A stretch of DNA of 64,000 nt from Amycolatopsis bartoniae (GTDB taxonomy: Bacteria > Actinomycetota > Actinomycetes > Mycobacteriales > Pseudonocardiaceae), in the NCBI RefSeq assembly GCF_014191255.1, contig NZ_JACHWH010000001.1:2418001-2482000 (forward strand), given 5' to 3'. The notes under the pieces were generated by a model. That model was given only the letters and a program-made list of their open reading frames with translations, was not told the origin of the DNA and ran no database searches. Below, piece by piece: positions 9,421 to 17,034 of the stretch. The position numbers and the translations under genes were made by a program. The first letter of the stretch is position 1. Every line of letters starts with the position of its first letter.

Positions 9421-9696
9421 TCGGTAGCGCGCAAATCGGGCCTGTCCACTGTGCCGGAAAGATCGACAACTCGGCCCCTTCGCTTCCCGCCGTTCCGGCG
9501 AGTCGAGAAAGCGCTTTCCGAAGACAGTCCACTGGAGACTCAGCGTGCACACCACCCCCGGAGTCAGCGCGCAGGTGGTCACCTCGTACTGCGGTTCGCC
9601 CGCGGCCGAGCGCGCCTGCCCGAACAGCCGGTGCACGATGCCCAGCTCGATCGGCTCTGGGTGCACCCGCGGGAGTGACTCGGCCGAACGGCTCAA
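9418..9696 (-). CDS. Possible small hypothetical protein
   Basis: A 92-codon frame occupies most of the 411-bp space between tetR and the gene at 9820. It starts with TTG at 9696, preceded by AGGAG at four bases. The middle part (PIELGIVHRLFGQARSAAG) reads like protein, but the C-terminus is basic and low in complexity, and the frame overlaps the presumed tetR promoter. No family is recognised. A perfect palindrome, GAAAGCGCTTTC (9507-9518), lies inside it. If the frame is not real, this stretch is simply intergenic DNA with that palindrome. Confidence 0.25.
   Translation of the reverse strand: MSRSAESLPRVHPEPIELGIVHRLFGQARSAAGEPQYEVTTCALTPGVVCTLSLQWTVFGKRFLDSPERREAKGPSCRSFRHSGQARFARYR
9507..9518. 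promoter_or_regulatory. Palindrome GAAAGCGCTTTC, LacI-operator-like
   Basis: A perfect 12-bp palindrome with a central CG, the layout of many LacI-family operators. A related half (GGAAAGCGCTCCC) lies about 200 bp downstream near 9708. No LacI gene is adjacent here; the only one in the window is at 51.3-52.3 kb. Confidence 0.25.
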
Positions 9697-9819
9697 CCCG
9701 CTCCTGCGGAAAGCGCTCCCTTGATCGATTCACCTCAGGCGCGGGGTTTCCCGTTCCCGGCCCGGGCCGATCCGTCCTAGCGTCCGGGGGGACCACGTTT
9801 CACACAAGGAGAAATTGCG

Positions 9820-10386
9820 ATGTCCCCAACGATGATCATCGTCATCGTGGTCGTCGTGGTCGTGGTGCTGGGCCTGGTCGCGTTCCTGGTGCAGTCGCAG
9901 AAGCGGCGGCACCTGCGCGAGCGGTTCGGGCCGGAGTACGACCGCGCGGTGGAGGACAGTTCGAGCCGGCGTGAGGCCGAGCGCGAGCTGGCGAACCGCG
10001 AGCGGCGGCACCAGAAGCTCGACATCCGCCCGCTGTCCGACGAAGCGCGCGAGCAGTACCGGGCGCGGTGGTCGAGGATCCAGGAGCAGTTCGTCGACCA
10101 GCCCGGCGAGGCGATCGCCGAGGCCGACCGGCTGCTGACGCAGGTGATGGCCGACCGCGGCTATCCGGCCGACGGCGACCCCGCGCAGCAGGAGAGCGAC
10201 CTGTCCGTGGAGCACGCCCGCACGCTCGAGCACTACCGCACCGCTCGGCAGACCCTGCACGGGCACGAGGAGAGCACCGCGGACACCGAGGAGCTGCGGC
10301 AGGCGCTGGTCAACTACCGCACCGTGTTCGACGACCTGCTCGGCAAGCCGGAGCACGCCCACCGTTCGGAAGGGGAGCGCCGATGA
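9820..10386 (+). CDS. Small membrane-anchored helical protein, duplicated family
   Basis: 188 aa. Residues 3-23 form one very hydrophobic helix rich in Ile and Val. A charged, probably helical region follows (24-188) with EQYRARWSRIQEQFVDQP near residue 75 and RQALVNYRTVFDDLL near 155. These two segments recur in the next protein (EQFRGRWQSLQTAFVDDP and RLALQRYRTFFNELL), so the genes are a tandem duplication in which only this copy is anchored. AAGGAG precedes the ATG by about nine bases. The stop overlaps the next start as ATGA. No function can be assigned. Confidence 0.75.
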   Translation: MSPTMIIVIVVVVVVVLGLVAFLVQSQKRRHLRERFGPEYDRAVEDSSSRREAERELANRERRHQKLDIRPLSDEAREQYRARWSRIQEQFVDQPGEAIAEADRLLTQVMADRGYPADGDPAQQESDLSVEHARTLEHYRTARQTLHGHEESTADTEELRQALVNYRTVFDDLLGKPEHAHRSEGERR

Positions 10387-10769
10387 CCACGGAAGAACGC
10401 CTGAGCACGGAAGACCTCGTAGCGCCGAAGCAGACCGACGAGCAGCCGGCCGAGGAACAGCCTTCCCGGGCGGAGGAGTCTTCGCGGGCCGTGGAAGACC
10501 GGGTGCAGCTGTTCGGCCAGGACGAGGTGGAGCAGTTCCGCGGCCGGTGGCAGTCGCTGCAGACCGCGTTCGTCGACGACCCGCGTTCGACGGTGCAGGA
10601 GGCCGACCAGCTGGTGGCCGAGGTGATGCAGGCACTGGCCGCCACGTTCGCCGAGCACAAGCGCGAGCTGGAAACCCAGTGGCAGCAAGGAGAAGAGGTG
10701 GCGACGGAGGACCTGCGGCTGGCGCTGCAACGCTACCGCACGTTCTTCAACGAACTCCTCCGCGACTGA
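10383..10769 (+). CDS. Small soluble helical protein, paralogue of the preceding gene
   Basis: 128 aa, starting at the ATG that overlaps the previous stop (ATGA), so the two are translationally coupled. The first 45 residues are acidic and disordered. The rest repeats the helical core of its neighbour without the membrane helix. A strong intrinsic terminator follows, so the two-gene operon ends here. The cytosolic and anchored copies may form a complex at the membrane (inference). Confidence 0.75.
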   Translation: MTTEERLSTEDLVAPKQTDEQPAEEQPSRAEESSRAVEDRVQLFGQDEVEQFRGRWQSLQTAFVDDPRSTVQEADQLVAEVMQALAATFAEHKRELETQWQQGEEVATEDLRLALQRYRTFFNELLRD

Positions 10770-10785
10770 GTGAATTGTCCACAGT

Positions 10786-10821
10786 GGACCCCCGGCTACT
10801 CGGCCGGGGGTCCGCTTTTTT
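10786..10821 (+). terminator. Intrinsic terminator with U-run
   Basis: An 11-bp perfect stem (GGACCCCCGGC at 10786-10796, GCCGGGGGTCC at 10803-10813) with a 6-base loop is followed by GC and six T residues. This is the clearest classical terminator in the window. The left arm overlaps the palindrome GTCCACAGTGGAC (10777-10789). Confidence 0.9.
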
Positions 10822-10837
10822 CGGGCACACTCGTGAG

Positions 10838-12145
10838 GTGAACGTTCGAGACCACGGTGCCGTCGGTGACGGCTACGCCGATGACACCGCCGCTCTGCAG
10901 GCGGCGATCGACGCCTGCGCCGCGGCGGGCGGCGGGCGCGTCGTCGTGCCCGGCCCGCGCACGTACCGCCTCGGCACGATCTACTTGCGCAGCAACGTCG
11001 AGCTGCACCTGGAGGAGACCGCGGTCCTCCAGGCGAGCCTCGACCGCGCGCACTACGCCGAAGCGGCGCTGATCGCCGCCGACGGTGCCCGGAACGTGAC
11101 GGTCAGCGGCGGTGGCCGGATCGACGGGCGCTCGCACGACTTCATGACGGCGTGGAACGACCCGTCCGGCCTCGGCCCGTGGATCTACACCCCCGCGTCG
11201 TGGCGGCCGAAGATCTTTGAACTGCGTGCCTGCACCGGCGTCACCGTCCGGGACATCACCTTCGGCGACGCGCCGCACTGGGGCCTGCACCTGTGGGGTT
11301 GCGAGCACGTGCTGGTCGATCACCTGACCGTCGCGAACGACCTGCAGGTGCCCAACTGCGACGGCGTCGACATCGACCGCTCACGGGACGTCGAGGTGCG
11401 CGGCTGCGTCCTGCGGACTGGCGACGACTCGGTGGTGGTGAAGGCGTCGGCGAACCCGGCCGGCCGTGACTTCGGCGTCACCCGCGGGGTCCACGTGCAC
11501 GACTGCGAGCTGACCACGCAGGACTCGGCGCTCAAGATCGGCACCGAGACCACGGCTGACGTGCTCGACGTGCTGTTCGAGCGCTGTGTGGTGCGCAGCA
11601 GCAACCGCGCGTGCAGCATCATGCTCCGCGACGCGGGCGACGTCCGGAACGTGGTGTTCCGGGACATCCTGTTTGAAAGCCGCCTGTTCAGCGATCCGTG
11701 GTGGGGGCACGGGGAGGCGGTGTCGGTGACGGCGTTCCCACGCGCGGACGGCGGCGCGATCGGCGTGGTGAGCGGAATCCGGTTGGAACGGCTGACGGGC
11801 ACGAGCGAGAACAGCCTGCGCGTCGACGGGAGCGCGCAGAGCAGGCCGCGCGACATCACGCTGCGGGACGTGCACCTGACGCTCACGAAGTGGACGACCT
11901 TCCCGGGCGGCGTCTACGACAACCGCCCGACGACTGTGCGGCCCGCCCTGCAACCACACGACACGCCGGGCTTCCACCTCTCCGCGGCGGACGACGTGCT
12001 GGTGCGCGACTGCAGTGTGGCGTGGGGCCCGAACCCACCGGACTACTACTCGAACGCCCTGGTGGCGGAGGACGTGACCGGCCTGCGACTCGAAGGTTTC
12101 CGCGGGCAGGCCGCCCATCCCGGCGGGGTGGCGGTGCGCACCTGA
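10838..12145 (+). CDS. Glycoside hydrolase family 28 (polygalacturonase-like)
   Basis: 435 aa from the GTG at 10838. The protein opens VNVRDHGAVGDGYADDTAAL, the usual start of bacterial GH28 and pectate-lyase-like beta-helix enzymes. Residues equivalent to the GH28 active site are visible as NCDGVDID, TGDDSVVVK and SALKIGTE. The canonical GHG His is not obvious between them, so specificity may differ from endopolygalacturonase. There is no signal peptide, so it is probably intracellular and acts on an imported oligosaccharide. The GTG lies six bases after CACACT, consistent with a leaderless start. No transporter is linked. Confidence 0.8.
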   Translation: MNVRDHGAVGDGYADDTAALQAAIDACAAAGGGRVVVPGPRTYRLGTIYLRSNVELHLEETAVLQASLDRAHYAEAALIAADGARNVTVSGGGRIDGRSHDFMTAWNDPSGLGPWIYTPASWRPKIFELRACTGVTVRDITFGDAPHWGLHLWGCEHVLVDHLTVANDLQVPNCDGVDIDRSRDVEVRGCVLRTGDDSVVVKASANPAGRDFGVTRGVHVHDCELTTQDSALKIGTETTADVLDVLFERCVVRSSNRACSIMLRDAGDVRNVVFRDILFESRLFSDPWWGHGEAVSVTAFPRADGGAIGVVSGIRLERLTGTSENSLRVDGSAQSRPRDITLRDVHLTLTKWTTFPGGVYDNRPTTVRPALQPHDTPGFHLSAADDVLVRDCSVAWGPNPPDYYSNALVAEDVTGLRLEGFRGQAAHPGGVAVRT

Positions 12146-12168
12146 CAGGACTGGATGAGCAGGTGCGC
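12136..12168 (+). terminator. Hairpin overlapping the GH28 stop codon
   Basis: GCGCACCTG (12136-12144) pairs with CAGGTGCGC (12160-12168) around a 15-base loop. It covers the stop codon of the glycosidase and lies between convergent genes. Confidence 0.5.
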
Positions 12169-12194
12169 GAGAAGCTCGCCGACCTGGGGCTTGG

Positions 12195-12755
12195 CTAGAG
12201 CGAGTCTTCCGTCCAGCCCGCGTGGGCGAGGATCTCGAAGATCAACGGGCGTTTCGCCTCGGCGTAGTAGTTGACGTCGCGCCACTCGCGCTGCGCCAGC
12301 TCGCGTTTGAGCGCCGCGTAGCGGTCGCGGTCCTCGTCGCTTGCGCGCAGCCGGTCCCGGAACGCGAGGTATCTGCGCACCTCGACGTCGTCCGGCGGGT
12401 AGCAGTGCAGGTTCACCGGCTCGTCGGGTTCGCCGGCACGGAGGCAGCGGTGCCCGGGCTCGCGGACCCGCACGTCGTAACCCACCGCTTCGAGGTCCGG
12501 CAGGTAGGCGGGTTCGTCATCCGGATCGTCGATCCCCAGGACGATGTCGATGATCGGCTTCGCGGCCAGCCCGGGCACGGAGGTGGAGCCGATGTGCTCG
12601 ACGAGCCGGGCGCGCTCACCCAACACGGCACGAAGCTCCGCCGCGCGACGCTCGTACCGCCCCGGCCACGCCGGGTCGTAGTCGGCGATGGTGACCTTCC
12701 CGGGCCGCAACCCGTGCACCAGCTTGACGGAGAGCTGGTCGTCGTCGAGTGGCAT
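12195..12755 (-). CDS. GrpB (UPF0157) nucleotidyltransferase-like protein
   Basis: 186 aa. The GrpB core is visible: IADYDPAWPGRYERRAAELR, then VEHIGSTSVPGLAAKPIIDI, which carries the GS and paired acidic residues of the nucleotidyltransferase superfamily, then VNLHCYPPDD. A CAGAGT box stands six bases before the ATG, again leaderless in style. GrpB proteins are poorly characterised. Some are fused to dephospho-CoA kinase, but this one is free-standing. The neighbouring pseudogene belongs to another nucleotidyltransferase family. Confidence 0.85.
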   Translation of the reverse strand: MPLDDDQLSVKLVHGLRPGKVTIADYDPAWPGRYERRAAELRAVLGERARLVEHIGSTSVPGLAAKPIIDIVLGIDDPDDEPAYLPDLEAVGYDVRVREPGHRCLRAGEPDEPVNLHCYPPDDVEVRRYLAFRDRLRASDEDRDRYAALKRELAQREWRDVNYYAEAKRPLIFEILAHAGWTEDSL

Positions 12756-12761
12756 GCCTCG

Positions 12762-12767
12762 ACTCTG
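12762..12767 (-). promoter_or_regulatory. Putative -10 box (CAGAGT) of leaderless grpB-like gene
   Basis: On the minus strand CAGAGT is followed by CGAGGC and the ATG at 12755. It matches the spacing but lacks the first T of TANNNT. Confidence 0.3.
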
Positions 12768-12797
12768 GCGCGCGGACGGCTGGTACGCAAAGGCATT

Positions 12798-13302
12798 TCA
12801 GGGCCACGGCAGCACGGTGAGCTCCGGCCACTGCGCTCGCCACCGCCGGGTCTTGGTCTCATACACACTGCGCGGGCTCCAGGCGGACGCCGAGGCAGCA
12901 GGTGGTGGCGGCGAACGAGTCGATCGCCGCCTCCGAGGAGGGGTACGGCGGGCACGGCACGCCGAAGTGGTCCTCGTACCACAGGTGGACCCGGGCTTCG
13001 TTGCGGATCTCCACCGGCAGGTCACCGAACAGCGTGCGACCCCTGCGAATGACCTCGTCCTCGGCGGCCCACCCCAGGTCGGAGCCGTCGTAGTAGAAGA
13101 CGTCGTAGTCCCTGATGCCCTGCGCCGACGCCCGGCCGGTGACCACGTTCCAGACCGTCTGGAACAGGCACCCCGCTGTCAAGTACCAGCCCGGCAGGCC
13201 GAGCGCGGCCGCACGGTTCAGCACCTCGACCAAGGTCTCGTTGCGACCGAGAACCTCCCGGAACGCGGCGAGCTGCTGCTCCACCGGAAGCCGCGCCACC
13301 AC
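12798..13302 (-). pseudogene. NTP_transf_6 (DUF925) nucleotidyltransferase, frameshifted and internally deleted
   Basis: The first 140 residues or so read as a normal member of the family: LPGWYLTAGCLFQTVWNVV, then IRDYDVFYYDGSDLGW with the metal-binding acids, then TTCCLGVRLEP. The frame then stops at once (AQCV, stop near 12859). The expected C-terminus, RSVYETKTRRWRAQWPEL followed by TVLPWP, continues in another frame to 12798. About 25 residues usually found between these parts (including the YAPYGL-DLF region) are missing, so an out-of-frame deletion near 12860 is likely. At the 5' end a good GGGAGG-ATG is also out of frame by what looks like an extra TG, so the start may be damaged too. 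Confidence 0.6.
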
Positions 13303-13358
13303 ACGCTCATCGGACCTCCCCAGCCGGTCGAGCGACAGCGTAACGGGGGGTACCGACA

Positions 13359-13390
13359 GAAAAACCGCCCTGAACTGTGTCAGAGCGGTT
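13359..13390 (-). terminator. Intrinsic terminator of the tRNA operon
   Basis: An 11-bp stem with one G-U pair (13363-13373 with 13380-13390) and a 6-base loop is followed on the minus strand by TTTTTC. It starts 11 bases after tRNA-Phe. Confidence 0.85.
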
Positions 13391-13400
13391 CTCGTGAAAG

Positions 13401-13474
13401 TGGCCAGGGCCGGGGTCGAACCGGCGACCTTCCGCTTTTCAGGCGGACGCTCGTACCAACTGAGCTACCTGGCC
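13401..13474 (-). tRNA. tRNA-Phe (GAA)
   Basis: A 74-base cloverleaf with 7-bp acceptor stem GGCCAGG/CCTGGCC, discriminator A and a GTTCGAC T-loop. The anticodon loop is CTGAAAA, so the anticodon is GAA. CCA is not encoded. Last gene of the Glu-Asp-Phe operon. Confidence 0.97.
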
Positions 13475-13505
13475 GGAAACGCCGGCGACGTGCCAGACGC
13501 TATTG

Positions 13506-13579
13506 CGACCCTGACGGGACTCGAACCCGCGACCTTCGCCGTGACAGGGCGACGCGCTAACCAACTGCGCCACAGGGCC
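13506..13579 (-). tRNA. tRNA-Asp (GTC)
   Basis: A 74-base cloverleaf with acceptor GGCCCTG/CAGGGTC (one G-U pair), discriminator G and anticodon loop CTGTCAC, giving anticodon GTC. It lies 31 bases upstream of tRNA-Phe on the same strand. Confidence 0.97.
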
Positions 13580-13592
13580 TTGCTGTACTGCG

Positions 13593-13665
13593 TACTCCCA
13601 ACGGGATTCGAACCCGCGTTGCCGCCTTGAAAGGGCGGAGTCCTAGGCCGCTGGACGATGGGAGC
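13593..13665 (-). tRNA. tRNA-Glu (TTC)
   Basis: A 73-base cloverleaf with acceptor GCTCCCA/TGGGAGT (G-U at the first pair), discriminator A and anticodon loop CTTTCAA, giving anticodon TTC. First gene of the operon. The Glu-Asp-Phe order is widely conserved in Actinobacteria. Confidence 0.96.
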
Positions 13666-13724
13666 TCGGCCGGTTTCGGCTGACCGACCGACCGCGCTTC
13701 CAGGTCCCCCCGGGAGCGATTACA

Positions 13725-13754
13725 AGCATAGGGTACGCCCGAACCCGCCTCCAA
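13725..13754 (-). promoter_or_regulatory. Putative promoter of the tRNA-Glu-Asp-Phe operon
   Basis: On the minus strand TTGGAG (13754-13749) and TATGCT (13730-13725) are separated by 18 bases, a good sigma-70-like spacing. They end 59 bases before tRNA-Glu. Confidence 0.5.
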
Positions 13755-13869
13755 CCCGGTATCCCTTAACGCCTAAAACCGGCCTTCACCTGCGAAAACA
13801 GTAGCCGCTGAGACCTCGTGACCGGCGATATCCACCCTCGCAGCAAGAAGTGGCGCCGGTCACTTTCGG

Positions 13870-14109
13870 CTACCGCTGGGCCGGGATCTGGCCGTCCTCG
13901 TCCGGGATCAGGCCGAGCATGTCCAACAACTGCGCGCAGTCCTCGGCGTCGAGCGCGCCCGCCGCCACCGCCAACCGCGCCCGCCGGACCTGGTCGTCGG
14001 AAACCCTCGGTGCGTCGGCCTGACCGCCCCGCTGCGAAGGGACCCCGCCGGCCGCGTCACCGCCTTCGTACCGAAGGAGGAACTGTCGCACTTCCACAGA
14101 CCCGCTCAT
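13870..14109 (-). CDS. Small conserved-looking hypothetical protein
   Basis: 79 aa. GGAGGAG stands directly before the ATG, which overlaps the stop of the preceding small gene as ATGA. An N-terminal EVRQFLLRYEGGDAAGG is followed by a Gly/Gln-rich linker and an acidic C-terminus (DDQVRRARLAVAAGALDAED). No transmembrane segment or known motif is seen. No family is recognised. Confidence 0.6.
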   Translation of the reverse strand: MSGSVEVRQFLLRYEGGDAAGGVPSQRGGQADAPRVSDDQVRRARLAVAAGALDAEDCAQLLDMLGLIPDEDGQIPAQR

Positions 14110-14312
14110 AGCTCCTCCAAAACGCTTGCCACTAGCAACTTGGCCGCGAGGCTAGCCAGAGAGATCAGGGCGCCACAGCCCCCCGCAGAGTGAACCTCGC
14201 CGTCGGAAACGCCCACGCAGAGCCACGAAGCCAGGTGAACGGGCAGCAACGGCCGGATGACGTTCCACCCGACTTTTTCGGCCTCAGCACTCGCGAACGC
14301 GGCCCCACTCAT
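14106..14312 (-). CDS. Small hypothetical protein, coupled to the next gene
   Basis: 68 aa from the ATG at 14312 (an in-frame GTG at 14336 is possible). It contains WNVIRPLLPVHLASWLCVGV and an alanine/leucine-rich C-terminal helix ending VLEEL. Its last codons contain the ribosome-binding site of the 79-aa gene and the stops and starts overlap, so the two form one unit. No family is recognised. Confidence 0.5.
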   Translation of the reverse strand: MSGAAFASAEAEKVGWNVIRPLLPVHLASWLCVGVSDGEVHSAGGCGALISLASLAAKLLVASVLEEL

Positions 14313-14641
14313 GCAACAATTGACTTGCTGACACACCCCCGGTCAGCGCCTGTGGAGATCCCCTCCGGCCCCCGCGTTCCTCCCCCTGGCGCGGGGGCCA
14401 CTCCATTCCTGCTCACCGCGAAGCGGTTTCGCCGTGTCCCTTTTCCCGCCGCCCAGGTGAGACCAGCAGGAGCGCGGAGCAGTGGGAAAATTGCTGACGA
14501 GTCCCCGGTGAGCTGCGGGGATTACGCATGGCTTCACTGCGGTTGCGGCGTGTGGGTGGACGCACCCCCTGGTTGGAGTAGCGGAGCCCAAAGAACCGTG
14601 TGTCTTGGGTCACAGTCGCTAGGGTTGCGTGATCTAAACGT
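14313..14641. other. Intergenic region without a recognisable gene
   Basis: About 330 bp between divergent small genes. It holds short hairpin-forming stretches (for example ACCGCGAAGCGGTTTCGC near 14419) and a relatively AT-rich right end (14590-14647) that supplies the promoter of the gene at 14654. No RNA gene or repeat was recognised. Confidence 0.5.
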
Positions 14642-14647
14642 TATTGT
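14642..14647 (+). promoter_or_regulatory. Putative -10 box (TATTGT) of a leaderless gene
   Basis: TATTGT, then six bases, then the GTG at 14654. It is the best match to TATAAT among the leaderless candidates in this part of the window. Confidence 0.5.
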
Positions 14648-14653
14648 GGCCGG

Positions 14654-15073
14654 GTGCCTCTTCCATCGTTAGGACGCCGCGGCAACACGCGGACCGATCT
14701 GAAGGCCGTCGTCCCCGGACGGCACCGGAACTCGCCGACCAAGGAGGCCGAAGGCGCGGTCGAGGACCACGAGCTCACCAGCTACCTCGCCGCCCTGGCC
14801 CCCGAGACAGCGGGCCCGGAAAGCACCGGGACCGGCAAGCGCTTCGGCGAAGCCCAGGTGTACCAGCTCCGCATGAACCTGGTCGCCAGCTCCCAGCTGC
14901 GCGACCTCGCCGAGGAGCGCGGCACCTCGCCGCAGGCGCTGGCCCGCGAATGGGTCCTCGAACGCCTGTCCTGGGAAGCCCAGTCGGCCTCCAGCCAGCG
15001 GCGCCAGTTCGCCGACCACACCGGAACCGCCAACACCGACCAGCACTTCTTCGACAAGCAGCCCTGGGCCTGA
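14654..15073 (+). CDS. Hypothetical protein with ribbon-helix-helix-like segment
   Basis: 139 aa from a GTG placed six bases after a TATTGT box, so the start is probably leaderless. The N-terminal 60 residues are basic and unstructured. Residues about 75-115 (VYQLRMNLVASSQLRDLAEE and ALAREWVLERL) look like a ribbon-helix-helix DNA-binding fold, with a short strand followed by two helices. The C-terminus is polar. A DNA-binding role is inference. It faces the cold-shock gene across a shared hairpin. Confidence 0.6.
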   Translation: MPLPSLGRRGNTRTDLKAVVPGRHRNSPTKEAEGAVEDHELTSYLAALAPETAGPESTGTGKRFGEAQVYQLRMNLVASSQLRDLAEERGTSPQALAREWVLERLSWEAQSASSQRRQFADHTGTANTDQHFFDKQPWA

Positions 15074-15133
15074 TCCCCGCCCCCGGCGCCGGAACCCCCG
15101 ACCGGCTACGGAAAAACCCGACCCACACAGAAC

Positions 15134-15163
15134 AAGCCCCCGGCGGAAGACCGCCGGGGGCTT
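15134..15163. terminator. Terminator downstream of the first cold-shock gene
   Basis: A perfect 13-bp stem (AAGCCCCCGGCGG at 15134-15146, its complement at 15151-15163) with an AAGA tetraloop. On the minus strand it is followed by GTTCT. It lies between convergent genes. Confidence 0.8.
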
Positions 15164-15184
15164 GGCACGTTCATGCAGGAAGCG

Positions 15185-15388
15185 TCAGATGACGCGCACC
15201 TTCTGGGCCTGCGGGCCCTTCTGGCCCTGCCCGACCTCGAACTCAACCCGCTGGTTCTCTTCGAGCGTGCGGAAACCGCGCCCATCGATCTCCGAGTAGT
15301 GCACGAACACATCGCCCTCGCCGCCGTCCTGGGCGATGAAGCCGAAGCCCTTCTCAGCGTTGAACCACTTCACAGTGCCTTGCGCCAC
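15185..15388 (-). CDS. cspA: CspA-family cold-shock protein
   Basis: 67 aa, the normal size. The OB-fold RNA-binding motifs are intact: [15 protein letters not shown] (RNP1 region) and DVFVHYSEI (RNP2). It binds single-stranded RNA and acts as an RNA chaperone in the cytoplasm. AAGGAG is seven bases before the GTG start. A second, very similar gene lies at 24408. Both are followed by G+C-rich hairpins and both leaders carry a CACC/CGCWGCGG hairpin close to the start, suggesting shared post-transcriptional control. Confidence 0.95.
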   Translation of the reverse strand: MAQGTVKWFNAEKGFGFIAQDGGEGDVFVHYSEIDGRGFRTLEENQRVEFEVGQGQKGPQAQKVRVI

Positions 15389-15771
15389 CGCTTTACTCCT
15401 TGTTACTTCGCATCGAGCACCACCGCAGCGGCACCCGGGCCGCCCCGGGCGGTTCCAACGAGACGAGCGAAGAGCGTGTTCGGCTCATGGCTCGCGTCAG
15501 AAGTTCCGCGAGTGTGAAGCCACTAACACGCAAAACGACGGCCTAGAGGGAAGGGTACCGGGATCTGGCGAAAGCGAAAGCCCCTTCCACAGCGTTCCCG
15601 GATGTCACCGGAACGTCGCAACGGTGTGATCCGGGCAAGCCCCGGAAACCCGTTAGGCTGATCATCTGCCCGAAAGATCATCCCGCGTGACCGTGATCAC
15701 CCGATCGGACGTCAACGCTGGTCGCCCGAGCGGCGTCTGTTCAGGCAAAAGGGGAGAAGGGGCAACCACCG
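15389..15771. other. Divergent intergenic region: cold-shock leader and L,D-transpeptidase upstream region
   Basis: 383 bp without a gene. The left part is the cspA leader on the minus strand. The centre can form CGTTCCCGG/CCGGAACG (about 15591-15617). On the right GATCATC occurs at about 15661 and 15677. The layout suggests a structured leader ahead of the transpeptidase gene, but it does not match a riboswitch class that I can recognise. Confidence 0.4.
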
Positions 15772-16971
15772 GTGAAAGCACTCAGGAACGCACGTCGTCT
15801 GCCCGCCACACTCGTGGCGCTCGGCTTGGCCGCCACGCTCGGGCTCAGCGCCTGCACGGGGGATCCGGCGCCCAGCGCGCCGGCTCCGGCCGCCGGGGGC
15901 AGCGGGAGCGCATCCGAGGTCTCGCCGGCGAAACTCACCACCCAGCCCGCCGCGGGTGCGCAGAACGTCGCGCCCGGCGACCCGGCGAAGGTGACCGTCG
16001 CCGACGGGCAGCTGCAGTCGGTGGCCCTCACCAATCCCGACGGAAAGCAGGTGGCGGGCCAGCTCGCCGCGGACAAGCGGAGCTGGACCAGCACCGAGGC
16101 GCTCGGCTACGGCAAGACCTACACCTGGTCCGGCACCGCGACCGGAGCCGATGGCAAGACCGTTCCGCTGTCCGGGCAGTTCACCACCGTCACGCCGAAG
16201 CGGCAGGTCTCGGGCACCCTCAACGTCGGGGACGCGAAGACCTACGGCATCGCGATGCCGATCGCGCTCACGTTCAGCAGCAAGGTGACCGACAAGGCCG
16301 CCGCGGAGAAAGCGCTTACCGTCGAGACCACGCCGAAGACCGAGGGCTCGTGGGCGTGGCTGTCGGACACGCAGGTGCACTGGCGCCCCAAGGAGTACTA
16401 CCAGCCGGGCACGAAGGTGACCGTCACCGCGAAGATCTACGGCGTCAAGATCGGCGACGGCGTCTACGGCAAGCAGGACGTCTCCGCGTCGTTCACGATC
16501 GGCCGCTCGCAGATCGTCAAGGGCGACACCCGGACCCACCGCATGCAGGTGATCCGCGACGGCAAGCAGATCGCCGACTACCCGGTGAGCTACGGCCTCG
16601 ACTCCGACCCCGGCCGCGTCACGCACAGCGGGACGCACGTGGTGATGGAGAAGTACCCGACGTACTCGATGAGCAACCCGCGCTACAACTACACCGACGT
16701 GAACGTGCCGTGGGCGGTGCGGATCTCCAACAACGGCGAGTTCATCCACGGCCTGGCGGCATCGGTTTGGGCGCAGGGCAAGAAGAACATCTCGCACGGC
16801 TGTCTGAACCTCTCGCCGGCCCGCGCGAAGGAGTACTACGACGGCGTGCTGACGGGCGACCCCGTGGAGATCACCGGCAGCACGCAACAGCTGTCCCCGA
16901 AGGACGGCGACTACTCGGACTGGACCTACTCCTGGGCCGACTGGTCCAAGCTGTCCGCGCTGAGCGCTTGA
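15772..16971 (+). CDS. L,D-transpeptidase lipoprotein (LdtMt2-like)
   Basis: 399 aa from a GTG with AAGGGG upstream. A lipoprotein signal peptide ends at the lipobox LSAC (Cys about 28). Two immunoglobulin-like domains (about 60-150 and 150-245) precede the YkuD catalytic domain (about 250-370). Its motif HGLAAS...SHGCLNLSP holds the catalytic His and Cys (Cys about 344). A short C-terminal tail is rich in Trp, Asp and Ser. The enzyme forms 3-3 cross-links in peptidoglycan outside the membrane. Monocistronic, with a hairpin 11 bases after the stop. Confidence 0.93.
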   Translation: MKALRNARRLPATLVALGLAATLGLSACTGDPAPSAPAPAAGGSGSASEVSPAKLTTQPAAGAQNVAPGDPAKVTVADGQLQSVALTNPDGKQVAGQLAADKRSWTSTEALGYGKTYTWSGTATGADGKTVPLSGQFTTVTPKRQVSGTLNVGDAKTYGIAMPIALTFSSKVTDKAAAEKALTVETTPKTEGSWAWLSDTQVHWRPKEYYQPGTKVTVTAKIYGVKIGDGVYGKQDVSASFTIGRSQIVKGDTRTHRMQVIRDGKQIADYPVSYGLDSDPGRVTHSGTHVVMEKYPTYSMSNPRYNYTDVNVPWAVRISNNGEFIHGLAASVWAQGKKNISHGCLNLSPARAKEYYDGVLTGDPVEITGSTQQLSPKDGDYSDWTYSWADWSKLSALSA

Positions 16972-16982
16972 CCGGTGTTCTA

Positions 16983-17001
16983 CGAGCGGCAGGGCCGCTC
17001 G
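16983..17001 (+). terminator. Hairpin after the L,D-transpeptidase gene
   Basis: CGAGCGGC (16983-16990) pairs with GCCGCTCG (16994-17001) around a 3-base loop. No U-run. Confidence 0.5.
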
Positions 17002-17034
17002 CCGGAGGTCGTCGACCGCACCGGCGGCCGACGC

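Noticed and set aside
15500-15771. ydaO-type (cyclic-di-AMP) riboswitch before the L,D-transpeptidase gene
   Set aside because: Such riboswitches often precede actinobacterial cell-wall genes, but the conserved ydaO core sequences could not be found here; only generic hairpins are visible.
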